Positions 33,663-45,545 of a DNA stretch of 64,000 bases are shown here, in pieces. Under the pieces are notes generated by a model. That model did no database searches and was not told the origin of the DNA. It saw nothing but the letters and a program-made list of their open reading frames with translations. Source of the stretch: Epiperipatus broadwayi (lineage: Eukaryota; Onychophora; Udeonychophora; Euonychophora; Peripatidae); NCBI GenBank assembly GCA_028023455.1, contig JAQFVV010000017.1, positions 556,001 through 620,000 of the forward strand, in the 5' to 3' direction. A program made the position numbers and the translations under genes. Each line of letters begins with the position of its first letter. The first letter of the stretch is position 1.

Positions 33663-34590
33663 CAACGTTTTTTTTTTTATTTAAAGTGTTATTTTTTAAT
33701 CTTTAAATGAACTATATCTACTCCCCACTGACTGATTGAAAATTGTTTGAAATTAAAACTTTTTTTTTATTGTATGTAATAAAATATAATTAAAAATCGT
33801 ATTGTATATTGCAAAATGAATTATTAATTTATTTTTTTTATTAATAATAAATGTTCTTGTAAAATTATATAAATAGCTGGAAAACTACCCCGTATGGTGA
33901 TCATGTATTATTTTTTGGTTGTAGTGTCTTGTTGCCTAGTAACCCCAATTTACCTTTGAGCAGAGGAATTAATATACGAAAACAGTGGGTTATTTTAAAA
34001 GATGAATTAAATTCTTTTTGTTATCGTTTTTGTTTTATATGAGATATATCTAATTTATATTTCACTTATTTTATAATTCGTTTTTGAAATAGTGCTTCTA
34101 ACGTCGGAAATATATTTATTTAATATATATCAAAGTATGATGAGGAAAGGATTAAAATTATTTCAATATAAAAAAATAAAGACTGAAAATGAACTTTTTA
34201 TGTGAATGTTTATTTTTGTATGTATAAATTTACATTTTATAATAGAAAGGGATTAAAAGGATGGGGGGGGGGGTATTTTAAAAATTCCATTATTTTTATA
34301 CAAGCACTTAAACCATATTATTTAAAAGATATTTGATGTCAAATACTAATTGATAAAAAAAAGGAAATTAAATAAAAAACTAAAAATTTAGTACAATTAT
34401 TTTAAATGACTAATCAAAATTTAAGATTATGTCTCCCCTCAATATGCTTGATTTTTGCACACAGATAAAATATCAAACGTTTGACATAAATCATTGTTTA
34501 TTTAGTATATAAAAAAATTAAAACTAAACAAAACATTACATATTCACAAATTTTCGGTTTAATGCATGTCTGAATCGACTAATGTGAATT
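33663..34590 (+). other. AT-rich sequence, nothing recognised
   Basis: A poly-G run lies near 34264. No gene, RNA or repeat identified. Confidence 0.4.
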
Positions 34591-34592
34591 TT

Positions 34593-34700
34593 GCATTGAT
34601 GGTCGAGAGGTCAGCGCGACTGCCTTGCACTTGCAGGCAGTTGCCCGGGTTGCGGGTTCGCGTCCCGGCCGATGCTATGACACTTTAAAAAAAAAAAAAA
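34593..34700 (+). repeat. tRNA-like SINE head with A-rich tail
   Basis: An 83-nt GC-rich island in AT-rich DNA can fold like a tRNA. GCATTG (34593-34598) pairs with CGATGC (34670-34675), an A-box-like TGGTCGAGAGGT follows, CTGCCT pairs with AGGCAG, and GCGGGTTCGCGTCCCGGC is a T-arm. The anticodon loop comes out at nine bases and the B-box deviates at one position, so a functional tRNA is unlikely. A poly-A run (34688-34700) follows, as in a tRNA-derived SINE. Confidence 0.45.
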
Positions 34701-34740
34701 TCTTGAATTAAGACAAAATACCGTTACAAATAATTTAAAA

Positions 34741-34935
34741 AGAAAAGTAAGTTATATATAAGGGATTCGAACTCAGACTTTCACACGACCCTTAACTCTC
34801 CATGCCATCTCATATTGCTCATCCACCTGATCACACATGTTGAAAAGATAAATAATCACCAATATACATATTTCATGCTAAACAGCAATCATCAGTTGGT
34901 CCAGATTACTATCTCCACACATAAATACAATCAGT
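34741..34935 (-). mobile_element. Hammerhead-SINE (family S), copy 2
   Basis: In reverse sense: ribozyme (34858-34900), CATGTGTGATCAGGTGGATG, tRNA-like region with GAGTTCGAATCCCT B-box (34761-34774). It lacks the GTTTAAGCCTGTAC part seen in copy 1. Confidence 0.65.
34858..34900 (-). ncRNA. Hammerhead ribozyme motif, intact layout (family S)
   Basis: The minus strand reads ACCAA, CTGATGA, TTGCTGTTTAGCAT, GAAA, TATGTATA, TTGGT. Stem I ACCAA/UUGGU is five Watson-Crick pairs. Stem II is UGCU/AGCA with a GUUU loop, closed by U opposite U at the core. Stem III folds AUA/UAU with a two-base loop and ends in UA, a permitted cleavage dinucleotide. All invariant core bases are present. The U-U at stem II base is unusual and may weaken it. 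Confidence 0.6.
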
Positions 34936-35270
34936 GCTCAGCTTTATATTAAGATAGTCAATCTTTAGAAATGCATTTATAGTAAATGATAATTAATCAC
35001 TGCAAATTCACTTTAATAAACTGTAAACAATTTTAATGATCAATAAAATACAATATTATTACATTTTATTTTGCAGTATAAGTTTAGATTTCATTTTTAT
35101 ACAAGTACTCACAGTTAGCTGCATAAGTAAAAATTTGTACTTTATTATATGTTTGTACTGTGTGTATATTTATATGTTTCTACAGTTTTTTTTTTTAAGG
35201 ACAAAGTTTTTTAACGAATGTGTAGTGGAATAGATTTATCTTTGCTTTATTATTAAAATTTTATTCCCTT
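34936..35270 (+). other. AT-rich sequence, nothing recognised
   Basis: A 65-codon open frame (35036-35233) is hydrophobic and AT-driven with no known motif. Confidence 0.35.
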
Positions 35271-35282
35271 TTTAATGTAGAA

Positions 35283-35947
35283 CAGAGATGCCAACCTGTA
35301 ACCTATGAGCCATGTGTGGATTACACAACCTTTTATTGTGGTCATTTCATGAATGATGTGAACTCAATATAGCAACTCCAAATGACCCTACTTTTATACT
35401 ATTGAAGCATAATATCGAGTTGTAATTACCAAGTGAGCAGTCTGTTAAGTTATTTTGTAATATTTCTTCAAGCAAAGAAGTTGTATAGCTACTAAACACA
35501 TGATTTCATCCAAGTATAAAAATATATGCTTGTTCTGTATATGCTAATTGTTAATATATTAATAATTATTTTTTGTAATTACCCTAATTATGTCAGCATA
35601 TGATCCGGAGCGGGGAGAGAAATGTATATATGACTCATTTTCACAAGGAATGGGAAAAGAAAAAAATTATTTATTTATTTTAAGAACAAATGTATTTGTT
35701 TGATTTGTGTTTCAACAGTTGCTGTGGGAAAAAGCACAACATAGATCAACAGTTTATGAAAAATATGATACTGAACATCTTTTTAAACTGTAATTTAAGA
35801 AAATCTAAAGTGAAAGAGTCAGTTTTTATGTGGATCGTGAATAAAACAAAAACTGCTACAATTGATTCCTTTAAGATTGCACATATACTTTCAATATACA
35901 AAATGTCTGATTGGATTGAGCATGAATTGCCATTAACCAATGTATAA
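35283..35947 (+). pseudogene. hAT (ZBED-like) element fragment
   Basis: The start ACAGAGATGCCAACCTGTAA with CTATGAGCCATGTGTGG resembles hAT terminal repeats. The open frame 35690-35947 reads LCFNSCCGKKHNIDQQFMKN then FMWIVNKTKTATIDSFKIAH, similar to the part of ZBED/Charlie-type transposases just after the BED finger (S-x-x-(V/L)-A-x2-I-A-x-x-K-K-x-H-T). The catalytic region is missing. Confidence 0.35.
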
Positions 35948-36560
35948 ACATGTGGCTAATCAATGTATAAACATGGCCAAAGGGTAAAAACAAGTATGGC
36001 AATGTGTAAACATGTGTATAAAATCCTACCATTGGTTAGGCTCTTTGAATCTGATTGCTGCCAGTAAGGTAAGGGATCTGGCAATAAATAGTCAGCCTTT
36101 TTGGAGTCAAGTCAGAGAATGTCCGTCTACCTGAATGACTCAACAGCTCCCCACTGAAACCACTTCCTACAGCGAAAGTGTTTCTACTATATTCATTGCC
36201 ATTATGTCTACGCAGTGAGGCAAATCTTGATAGGACTGGAAGCTGCTATGACTACGGCAGACTCAAAAAAAACTGTTTAGTACAGCTTGAAGAATCATTT
36301 AACAAACTCGAGGCAAGTTGTCCAAAGTCTAGAAATCACGAGGCAAGTTAATATATTCAGCTGGAAGTGAGTCCAGTCATTTGGCACGACCAGCTTATTA
36401 TTGACAAAGTTATAATATTGTATTTATTGATTGTATAATATATATGTATGTTTGTTCTAATAAATTATACATATTAAATAGTGAGTGTTTATAATTTTTA
36501 ATATTACTGTTGGTTTGAGTTTGAAACCTGCAATTCAGCCAAACACAACACTATCTGGAA
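35941..36560 (+). repeat. Possible solo LTR or other 0.6-kb repeat
   Basis: A stretch less AT-rich than its surroundings starts TGTATAAACATGTGGCTAAT, has a TATAAAATCC box at about 36018, an AATAAA-like signal near 36460, and ends AACACAACACTATC before TGGAAGTTTTC, which could be a primer-binding start. No partner LTR or target duplication was identified, so this may be another kind of repeat. Confidence 0.25.
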
Positions 36561-36899
36561 GTTTTCATTTTTCGAATAAAAAAATAAAAAATTTGAATTG
36601 AGTGCTTACTAGACATTTTAATTCAATTACTAATCGATAATATTGATGTTAGTATTGGTGTTTTTACATACCGTCTACTGACATTTTTCAATCATAAAAT
36701 GTGTCATAAAAGCAGCCTTGCACATGCTCTGAACATTCACACTAAACATGCACATGATTATTAAGCAAATTAGTTCTGATCAGTTAATGAGGTTAATTTA
36801 CTGTTGCTCAAATATACAGTGTGATTTATTTTTATATTATCTTTAATAACTTTTTAATAAATTTTATTAGAACATATCATAATCAAGTCTAATAAGAGG

Positions 36900-37660
36900 A
36901 AAAAAATTGAAGATGAAAAGCCATCTTATCAAAACTAATGGGAATCAGACTATTTGATTCCAATAATTTAATACCAGTACTATATTTATTTTGGATGCGG
37001 TTCTTAGATATTTTTTTCAATGCAGTCTCTGAATTACTTAAGGTTGAATAGCTTTCCTTTAGCCACTAGTCAGTTACTCTATCAATGATTTTGTTGAAGA
37101 TCATATGAAACAACATCACAAGACAGAGCAATATGAGCAAAAGCATAAATACCCGAGTTTAAAGGCAAAGCAAAAATATGATTTATATACATTAAAATAA
37201 AATAAGGCCAAGTATTGATCCCTGTTTAACTCCATGGTTAACTAATTTAATCATTAACAAACACCGTGAATTTTGGTTGCCTGCTATCTTAGAAAATCAT
37301 ATGAACATAAATACTGAAGAAGAATTGTAAGGTGAACAAAATCAAATGCTTTAAATAAAACCAAATACACAGCTACAGTCTTAAGACTATTATCTAATGA
37401 AGATGCTTATTTGTGCACATTATAAAGGACATTCAAATTGATCTTTCCAACAACAAAATTACATTAGTGCACAGATATATGCATATTCAAAAATGACGTC
37501 ATAACTTTGCTTCTTATTTCAAATAGCTTAGTGATAACAGAGATGATTGAAATGGATTTTTAATTACTAATAACTAATGATCACTTTTAAAAAAAGGCTG
37601 TAATAATGCTAAACTTTTAAACACTCCAGGAATATTCCAACATACAAAGAAAGATTAAGT
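36900..37660 (-). pseudogene. LINE reverse transcriptase fragment (CR1/jockey-like)
   Basis: The minus strand in several frames gives PGVFKSLALLQPFFK, TVAVYLVLFKAFDFV (compare F-L-D-L-S-K-A-F-D), VNHGVKQGSILGLILF (compare G-V-P-Q-G-S-I-L-G-P) and WLKESYSTLSNSE. These are RT motifs in the right order. The YxDD box was not found. Different from L-A, L-B and RTE. Confidence 0.5.
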
Positions 37661-38420
37661 AAGTAAATTAGAACTGGTATAAAAAACAAATTTATTATCT
37701 TTGAAATTCAGTTATCTAAATCAGAAGAATAAACATTTTTTAAATGGTCGACCCTGAGTGTGATAATTGAGGTATCGGAAACATCCGACGAAAGGGGGCA
37801 AAAAAAACAAAAAAACAGAAATAGACTTGTAAGCCTTATTACTAATAGAATGCTCCATCTGTAGCATATACATAAATTATTACAACGATCGGCAATATAT
37901 TTTTCATGTCATATACTTTTAATATCTTATTATTATTATTTTTAATGAAATTAATTTGATTAGAAGAGTTTTTAATCGGAAGAATTTTTTTTTTCATTTC
38001 AGAGAAATATTTTTATTTCAAAGAAATTCTATATAAATAACGCTTTTTTAAGAATAGACTTAATTTCCTTATTAAGCCACTTTAAAGATATCTAATTATC
38101 ATCAGAACCTTTTATATGCCTTCTTAAATTAATTTTTTCAATTAAGTGATCCATTATCCAACGAACCCATTCTTTATTTTTTACTAACCCATTTAATACA
38201 ATAATTCATTTTAGTAATTAAAAAATATAAATAGTCTGAAAAAAAAGAAGAAAAAGTCATGTGTACATTAAGTAAAAAGCACAAACCCAGTTTTGATAAA
38301 TTATTTAATCTAACGCGATAGTTTGTTAACATACAAATGTATGTATTTCTCAATAACACTTCACAATTATTTAATTCAATTTCAGTCCATACTGCTCAAA
38401 TAAAAAAATATGGAATGTAT
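37661..38420. other. AT-rich sequence, nothing recognised
   Basis: No gene or family seen. 38174-38359 (-) is a motif-less open frame. Confidence 0.35.
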
Positions 38421-38424
38421 TTGT

Positions 38425-38620
38425 TATTAAAACTGGCAAAACTCTCCATGCCAGAAGGCTTGTGCATAAAATCTCTATCTAGTACCTACTCATCCAATAT
38501 CCCCAGACTAGTTTCTAACTTGTGGCTTCTGGCTTGCACTGAGTGGACTACTGTATGGAGAGTTTGCCTCTTTTAATAATAGTTATGAGCAAGCCTAAGA
38601 AATGGTGATCATGTGAATGT
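38425..38620 (+). mobile_element. F1 element, shortened copy
   Basis: GGCAAAACTCTCCATG ... GGAGAGTTTGCC ends are present, and on the right the full F1 edge (AATAGTTATGAGCAAGCCTA, GAAATGGTGATCATGTGA). The ribozyme keeps only its GAAAC-UA-GUC-UGGGGA half on the minus strand. Confidence 0.7.
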
Positions 38621-38924
38621 GTTCATGCCTACAAGTAACAATTTTTAAATGAAAACAAATGCATCATCTCTAGAAACTATAGATATTGATCTACCACATC
38701 TAAAGACATTATGTCTATCACCTAACAATTATTCATTAGAGATATTCTCTTTTAGCCATGTTTCTGTTAAATAAATGGTGTCAATCTTTGGTTAAAATTT
38801 TTACATTTAGTTTTATAGTACTTTGGGTGTTATGCTCTCACGTTTTGCAAATAATCATATATTTTTTAAAATCCATTACTGACAAATTATTTAGAATTTG
38901 TATATATTAATTGTGAAGCATTTT

Positions 38925-39140
38925 CAGGTTCAATTGCTGAGTCCCAACTCCTCACTGAAGAGACCCATAGGTCGAAACCGGTCTGGGGATGGGGACAATC
39001 TAAGATAAAGATGATTTGAATGCCTTCTTTTGTAGTAGCATTTATCATAAAAAAAAAAAGCTTGTTTAGAGCATTAGCATGCTCTTAAGTTTACATATTG
39101 GTAAATGCAAGCTATATATAAGTCATGTGACATCTGACTT
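38925..39140 (+). mobile_element. F2 element, single-arm copy with the best ribozyme
   Basis: The right-hand F2 sequence (ACAATCTAAGATAAAGATG-type spacer, AAGCTTGTTTAGAGCATTAG, AAGTCATGTGACATCTGACT) follows the ribozyme. Only one arm is present, so this copy is not a hairpin. Confidence 0.6.
38941..38996 (+). ncRNA. Hammerhead ribozyme, near-canonical type I
   Basis: Order: GTCCC (38941-38945), AAC, TCCTCA (38949-38954), CTGAAGA (38955-38961), stem II GACC-CATA-GGTC (38962-38973), GAAA (38974-38977), CCGG, GTC (38981-38983), TGGGGA (38984-38989), T, GGGGAC. Stem II is four perfect pairs with the standard G-C at its base. Stem I is UCCUCA/UGGGGA, extended beyond a small internal loop by GUCCC/GGGAC. 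Stem III is ACC/GGU without loop or AC/GU with a CG loop. Every invariant core position is kept. Cleavage would be after C38983. The very short stem III suggests it would act best as a dimer or tandem transcript. Confidence 0.75.
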
Positions 39141-39770
39141 TTTATTATTACTAGATTTATTTATGTAAACTTCTATTAAAAGGAAATAGTATTATAGCTG
39201 GGTGGTTCAATTTCTGGATTTCATCATACGTTTATCCACTGAAATATAAAAAGCACATCTTTTATTTTCAGGTTGTATTTTATAACACAATTGAAGAAGT
39301 TTGTCAGTCAAATAATAATGTCTTTCTCTATTTTTTATGAGAAAAAATATTGTATAAACTATTCTTAGTTTTACAATCAAATTTGTTTGGATTTCAATTA
39401 TGCCTTTTCTGTTTATTTGTTTTTTATTATTAATATTTTTCTTACATGATATTCTAATGAAACCAGCATCATCATCTATAATTTCTTCAGCTTGTTTGAT
39501 TAGTGTGTTTTTTCGTGTATCATTTTTGGTTTATTTCCATTATTATTACTACTATTATTGTTGTTATTACTATTTTTATGATTACCAGATGATTCCACTA
39601 ATTTAATCTAAATTTGAGATATCATTCAGTTTTTTATTTTTTAACTATGATTTTTTGTTGTTGTCATTATAAGTATCTTTATTAGTATAAATTTTACCAA
39701 AATCACACTTTTCTTTATTTTGCTGTAATATCCTATAAATACAATTTATCCAAACTACTTCAAACACTTT
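39141..39770 (+). other. AT-rich sequence, nothing recognised
   Basis: A 68-codon T-rich open frame (39400-39606) is low complexity. Confidence 0.35.
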
Positions 39771-39774
39771 TTAG

Positions 39775-39935
39775 CAAAACTCTTTATTTGTACATATATA
39801 CATACAACTTATGTTTCAACTGTCCTGCAGTCTCTGAGGAAGGCTGCAGGACAGTCGAATTGTAAGATGTATATATATATATACACACCAATAAAGAGTT
39901 TTACTAAAAAGTGTTCAAAGTGGTTTGGAAAAATT
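39775..39935. mobile_element. F3 hairpin element, short copy
   Basis: Arms with TTTAGCAAAACTCTTTATTT and TTTCAACTGTCCTGCAG pair with CTGCAGGACAGTCGAA and TAAAGAGTTTTACTAAAAAG. A CTCTGAGGAAGGCTGCAGGA core remains at the centre. Confidence 0.55.
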
Positions 39936-40013
39936 GTATTTATAGTATAAATTTTATAAAAAAAATTATCTCCCTCAGAGTGATTCTTTTTAATTATATT
40001 AATTTGTAAGTTT

Positions 40014-40171
<158 letters not shown>

Positions 40172-40429
40172 CATTATCATCATCTTTCAAAATATTTGCC
40201 AAATAAAAATATTAAAAAATATTTTTAATGGAAAGGTTTAATACTCAAGGAGCAATTAGATGAGAAAATTTTAATTGAAAATGTCAAGATGATTTATATA
40301 TATATGGTCAACTGCTTGAATGAGATTTTCTTAAAAAGCCAAATCCTAATAACCAAACAAGAAGCTGCTGATTTGATAATGTTTTGATTAGATAAAGGAA
40401 TATTTATATCCAAATTCATTACTTCCTTT

Positions 40430-40690
40430 ATTTTGCTATAATATCTTATATAAATACAATTTATACACTACTTTGAACACTTTTTAGCAAAAACCCTTTC
40501 AACTGTCCTGCAGTCTTCTTCAGAGCCACTTTTATTTTTTTAATTTTTTTAAAAATTAAAATGAAAATGGCTCTGAAGAAGTCTGCAGGACAGTCAAAAT
40601 GTATAGGTCAATGGAAGGTTTTTGCTAAGAAGTGTTCCAAGTACTGGATAAATTGTATTTATAATAATATTTATATCCATTAATATATCA
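40430..40690. mobile_element. F3 hairpin element, longer copy
   Basis: The flanking blocks TTTTGCTATAATATCTTATA / TAAATACAATTTATAC and their complements enclose AACTGTCCTGCAGTCTTCTT / CTGAAGAAGTCTGCAGGACA. GAAAC has decayed to AAAAT in the plus copy and the core carries CUGAAGA. Confidence 0.55.
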
Positions 40691-40727
40691 TTCATTTATA
40701 ATCTATATCCAAACAAAGCATCACATG

Positions 40728-40865
40728 ATTTTTGAAATACGTATATTGGTGATTATTTATCTTTTCAACATATGTGTTCAAGTGTATCAGTGTTATGAGA
40801 TAGAGTGGAGAGTGGTGAGTGGTGTGAAAGTCTGTGCTCATATACCCTATATATTTGCATTAACC
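40728..40865 (+). mobile_element. Hammerhead-SINE (family S), copy 3, 5' truncated
   Basis: Starts at TTTGAAATACGTATATTGGT (3' half of the ribozyme) and runs through TTATTTATCTTTTCAACATA and a degraded tRNA-like region (GTGAAAGTCTGTGCTCATAT). Confidence 0.55.
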
Positions 40866-42290
40866 AAAGAAGTTTGCTGTACATCATTTTAAAACCATTT
40901 CATCAATGGATATCAGATGAGTGAATTATATACTCACATACGCTTGCAGATTTAGCGCTCAAACTTTATATGAACTCCTGAGCATAATGCTATATGCCTA
41001 TTTTTATATAGGAAATAGCTTGGATTATTTAGAAAACTGGAAATATAGTGCAACCTTATATATAATTAGGAACTTCATTAGTATTTGGTCCTAGTTTGCT
41101 TGGACTTTAATCTTGTTTTACTACATCTTCATGTGAATCTGCTTGCATGTCATATGTGTATAAAGAAGTTAAACTTATAAGAAGATATTCATTTAGCTAC
41201 ATTAAAATTTAAAATTATTTTTAAAAGCAAGTTGTTATTGCATGTAGATAAGTGAATCTTATTTTTTAACACAATGATCCCGAAGAAAATAAAAATATTT
41301 TTTTCACTACCTTAAACAATTTTGAGGAAAACATTATGCAAATTTTTTACTTAATGTAATCTAATAAACCAATGTTTTTAGATCAAATTGATTTATTTAT
41401 GTTTATTCTTACTATTGTTTATCATTATTTTTATTTATTTAGAATAAAATCAGCAATATTAAATAGTGTGAACCAAACTAATCAAATACAACAATTTTAA
41501 TTTTTATTAATCATTAATTAATAAGAAAGAATGTCTAAAAGAATAATACTTTCATGATTTATTAGAAAATAGATCATCACAAGTGATACATATATTAAGT
41601 AATTGCAGCTTAAAATCTAAACCTGTCCTGTAATATTCAACACGAAGATGAGAGTGTTGGATCCATATAATGTTTCTTGGATAGGTTTCCAGCTTTGGAA
41701 TATTACATTAGAGTCTGATAGAGAAGGATAAAATAGATTACACAATAATAAAAAAAAGGTTGTAAAACTTGTAGGTGAGATAGACTGACAAAAAATTGTT
41801 TAAAATTATTTGAGGAGTAGGATTGAGAAAATTAGTTAATGTTTTTAATGTAATTTATGACTCATAAGAGTAATCAGTAGATTTTCTTTCAACAGTTATG
41901 AGTCCAATAAAGAAAAAAGTATAATTCAGTAAAATATAAGAATTTTAGATAAATTTAATGTGTTGTTGGTATGGTATTGAGTCTAATTATTTCTAATATG
42001 AATTAGAAATTGTTTATCTGGTGAAAAAAAATTGAATTTAGAAAAGAAAGAGATATGGAAGATGTAAATGGAATAGTGGATCCAAAAATAACCAGAATCT
42101 TTTTTTGGTTTGCACGCTTGTTGTAGTATATACATACGTGTTGCAGGAACCCTTCTGCATCAATCTGCCAAATGACATCACCATGTGAAATTGTGGGGCC
42201 ATGTAACTCATTTTTTTTATAAAGTGCATTTCACATATTTGTCAATTTTTTTATATTGGCTGAAATGTTTGAACAATGAAATTTTGTTTT
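40866..42290 (+). other. AT-rich sequence, nothing recognised
   Basis: No gene, RNA gene or repeated family was identified. Confidence 0.4.
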
Positions 42291-42295
42291 TGTTT

Positions 42296-43120
42296 ACAGA
42301 AAATAACAAGAAAACAGTTGTAATGCTTGAAAGAGATTATAAGAAAGCTGATCTCATAAAACACAAGTTTGTGAGTGGTTTAATTGAAATGTTAAATTTA
42401 CCCTGTCCTTACAAAGCTGACAAGTGAAGTCTAAAATCAAAACACCTTTTTTTTAATTTTTGACTAACATTTTTCTTTCAGATTTAGTTCGTAACAGTCA
42501 GGCATTTTATCTGCAAGTTCTGAAACATTTACGTGATGCAGCAAAACACTGGCAAAGAAAACAATGCAAACTTCACCCAACTAAGTGTTATCTATCAAAG
42601 CTTTGAGTATGAAACACTTTTTAATTAAATTTGGCATTACCCAGCTTATCTATCAACGGCAATTGCTCAATCTCACTTCATGCAATTTTTTTTTAATCTC
42701 TTGAATGAAAAAAAATGTCTTAATTTTTTTGTGGACTTAGAACTGGAGAGAAAAATGATGGAGGCAACAAAATACATCACTTGTTATTTTGGGACTACTT
42801 AAAAAATGATAAATAGGTGTAGACTGGTGCATTTACTCTTCTATATAGGCTCTTCCATTTCCCCAAAACCAAAGATGAAATTAAATAGCCCAATAATAGT
42901 AAAAGTTTACGAAAAGTGATCTTTCAATGAAAAATAGTAAGAGGTTTTAGTTTTCATCCTGAATTTATCAATTACATAGTATTATGATAAACCTTTTTTC
43001 CAAATTCAAAAAATCTTTTGATTAATTTGTCATCCCAGTATTCCTTCATGGTGTCAAAGCAGTGTTTTAAAGAAACAAAGAGAAAATGCAATGTAAATAC
43101 CTGAGTAGATTGATACTGGA
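42296..43120 (+). pseudogene. Mariner-like transposase remnant and preceding open segment
   Basis: At 42486-42610 the plus strand reads LVRNSQAFYLQVLKHLRDAA then KHWQRKQCKLH, matching the mariner segment (Q-x-F-Y-L-E-V-L-K-R-L-R-x-A-V) that precedes the L-H-H-D-N catalytic site, here decayed. Weak equivalents of S-P-D-L-x-P-C-D-F-F-L-F follow (LTSCNFFLIS). The open stretch 42299-42427 (NNKKTVVMLERDYKKADLIK) is in a different frame. It may belong to the same relic or be unrelated. It follows an AG acceptor-like site but cannot join exons b and c in phase. Confidence 0.45.
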
Positions 43121-43530
43121 AATTTTTTTAAATGTATTTTTGAAATATTAGATATTTAATTTTGTTTTATGTAACTTCAGCCTAAATAGGGTTTACCTTA
43201 TAGAGTATAATTTACTTTATTCGCTAGTATATTTTTTAGTCTTTAGTTTTAGATAAATATTACTATAAAATTGATATAATAGAAGCTGAAATAACTGTTG
43301 GCTGTCCTTGACAAAGCACCAGCTGTTGTTTACTATTACTACTACCAATACTAATACTTCTAATAGTAGTAGTAATAGTACCAATATAGTTGCTGTTCTA
43401 CATATCAGTTTCAGTTTTTATCCAATACACGAGCCATTGAAGCCATACTGGGATAAGTAAGCGATAAATTTTAGATTAGACATACTTTCCATATAAATCT
43501 ATTATTATAAAGCGCTGAAAATCTTGAAAT
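43121..43530 (+). other. AT-rich sequence with a small ACT/AGT palindrome
   Basis: 43329-43382 contains TACTATTACTACTACCAATA facing ATTGGTACTATTACTACTAC-type sequence in inverse sense. Nothing else. Confidence 0.4.
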
Positions 43531-43532
43531 CG

Positions 43533-43702
43533 TTAGATTGGAAGTTGAACTCTGATAATGCGCTACTACTTTAAATATTATAAATCTCCATGCTCTCACA
43601 TGTCAGTAAGAGTTTTACTGATGTTTGAGTGTGTGGAGATTTATAATATTTAAAGTAATAGCGCATTATCGGAGTTCGACTTTCGATCTAATGATTGCAT
43701 AC
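43533..43702. repeat. Hairpin repeat with 75-bp arms
   Basis: AGATTGGAAGTTGAACTCTG, ATAATGCGCTACTACTTTAA and TATTATAAATCTCCATGCTC have near-exact complements after a loop at about 43608-43622. One copy in the window, no ribozyme core, no coding. MITE-like. Confidence 0.7.
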
Positions 43703-45335
43703 TTTATATATGTAAATAGTTGAAAAAAATTGAACAGAAAATAAAAACGAAAGAATTATAATGATACATTTATCCACATTATATTAAATAGTTTTTATTT
43801 TTTACAAATTAATGCAAAAATAAACTTTATATTTTCATTTTATGGCATTACAATAAATTTCATTTTTCTCCTGAGAAATGAAAACAAAATTTTCATTTTA
43901 CTATTTTTTATTTGTTGTTACAATGCCAGTTAATTTTTATATTTATTGCTTTGTTGTAATTTGTTTTGAATAACAACCTCATTTTTTTTTTTTTTTTATA
44001 AAAATAAATTTATAGTTTAGAATTATTTTGGCCTTTAGTATTGTTTTTTTATATATATAAAATTTGATACACTTGACCTTACTTTGTCTCCTTTTTAAAG
44101 ACAAATTAAAAATTATAAAGATAAATAATAAACATTTGGTATAAATATATCAATTACAAGTGACAAGAGGTTTAAAATCATGCATTTAATTTACAATTAA
44201 TTAGTACATTAGTATTATGAATTATTATGAGAAATAACTTTTCAAAAAGAAATCTAAAAAATAAAATATCAATTAGTTTTTCCAGCGTGATTTCAATGGC
44301 TCCATGCAACGGATAAAAACAGAAACTAATGTAGTTTGCTGACTATATCTGTACCTACTACTGCTACTATTATTACTAAAGTATTGATAAAAAATTAAAA
44401 CCCTTTATATGGAATGGCAGATGAAATTTACAATATATACATTAATAACAGAATTATAGTTTGTCAGTAATAAACATGGATTATATTTGCAAAGCAGCAA
44501 TAACAAAGCCAATGTTTTTTTTAGAATTTAAAAAAAGCAAAAAAAAACAAACAAACAACTTAATACATACAATCAAGATATTGTAATGGTATGGAAAACA
44601 GGCTAATCATGAGTGATGGAAAATCATCATCCTCTATAGTCTAAACCTTAACCAATGAGTGTGAGCAACAAGCATCAGAAGTAAATACTAAGCAACATAT
44701 ACTGATAAATAAGATGGCATCACCAGCCTTGACATTTATTCTTTGTGAGTGGACTTAAATGAGAAACATTATAAAACTGGATAAACATCCTCTAGCTTGG
44801 AGCATTTGTCTGCATGCACATACTTAAGTACTAAAATAATTATAATTAAATATATAAAAAGCCCTAAAATCATTAGGTAAAGGCTGATCATCAATAATCT
44901 GGCCATATAGTACTATGAGTGTATTGGCCATCAATAAAATAGTAATTATATACATAAATAAAGTGAAGTGAGCGAACTTTAAAGGTGATTTACTACCTTT
45001 GCACCTTCTTAATAATTCTAAAGAAAATCATTTGGATGTCCAAACATTTATTCACACATATGAAATGCCATTATTGTTTCAAAGTAGCTTGGGATTGCAA
45101 GTACTCTATTAACTGTGACAAGAGAAATTAGATATGTCTAATACTTAATCTATTTTACATTGAATAATTTCACTGGAATAACTTGAAATAATGATTGCCA
45201 ACTATATTAATTAGAAATAATAAAAGCAAAAAATTTGAAAAGTATTTTACAGATAAATCATTCTGATTTTGACATATATAGATTAGCAACTCAAGTAATT
45301 ATTTACAATGATACATGTAAACCCATAGATGTGCA
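43703..45335 (+). other. AT-rich sequence, nothing recognised
   Basis: Homopolymers and A/T-rich DNA. No gene or repeat family of this window was matched. Confidence 0.4.
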
Positions 45336-45503
45336 TGCCTTTAAACAACACATGATCACTATCTCCCGTGCTTGCTCATAACTGTTGTTAAAATAGACAA
45401 AACTCTCTCCATACAATAGTGCCAGTCAAAACAAGACAGAGTAAGCAATGGATGCCAGAAGGCTTGTGCATAAAATCCCTATCTAGTGCCTACTGATCCA
45501 ATA

Positions 45504-45545
45504 TCTCCAAACTAGTTTCTGGCTTATGGCCTTCATCAGTGAGGA
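45504..45545 (-). ncRNA. Hammerhead-like motif (F1 array, unit 1)
   Basis: TCCTCA, CTGATGA, AGGCCATAAGCCA, GAAAC, TA, GTT, TGGAGA on the minus strand. The core is canonical and stem II GGC/GCC intact. Stem I has one mismatch. Cleavage site GUU. Confidence 0.5.

Noticed and set aside
42300-42423. Considered as an additional GSAP exon
   Set aside because: In the phase required by exon b it hits a stop at once, and mariner-like sequence follows directly.
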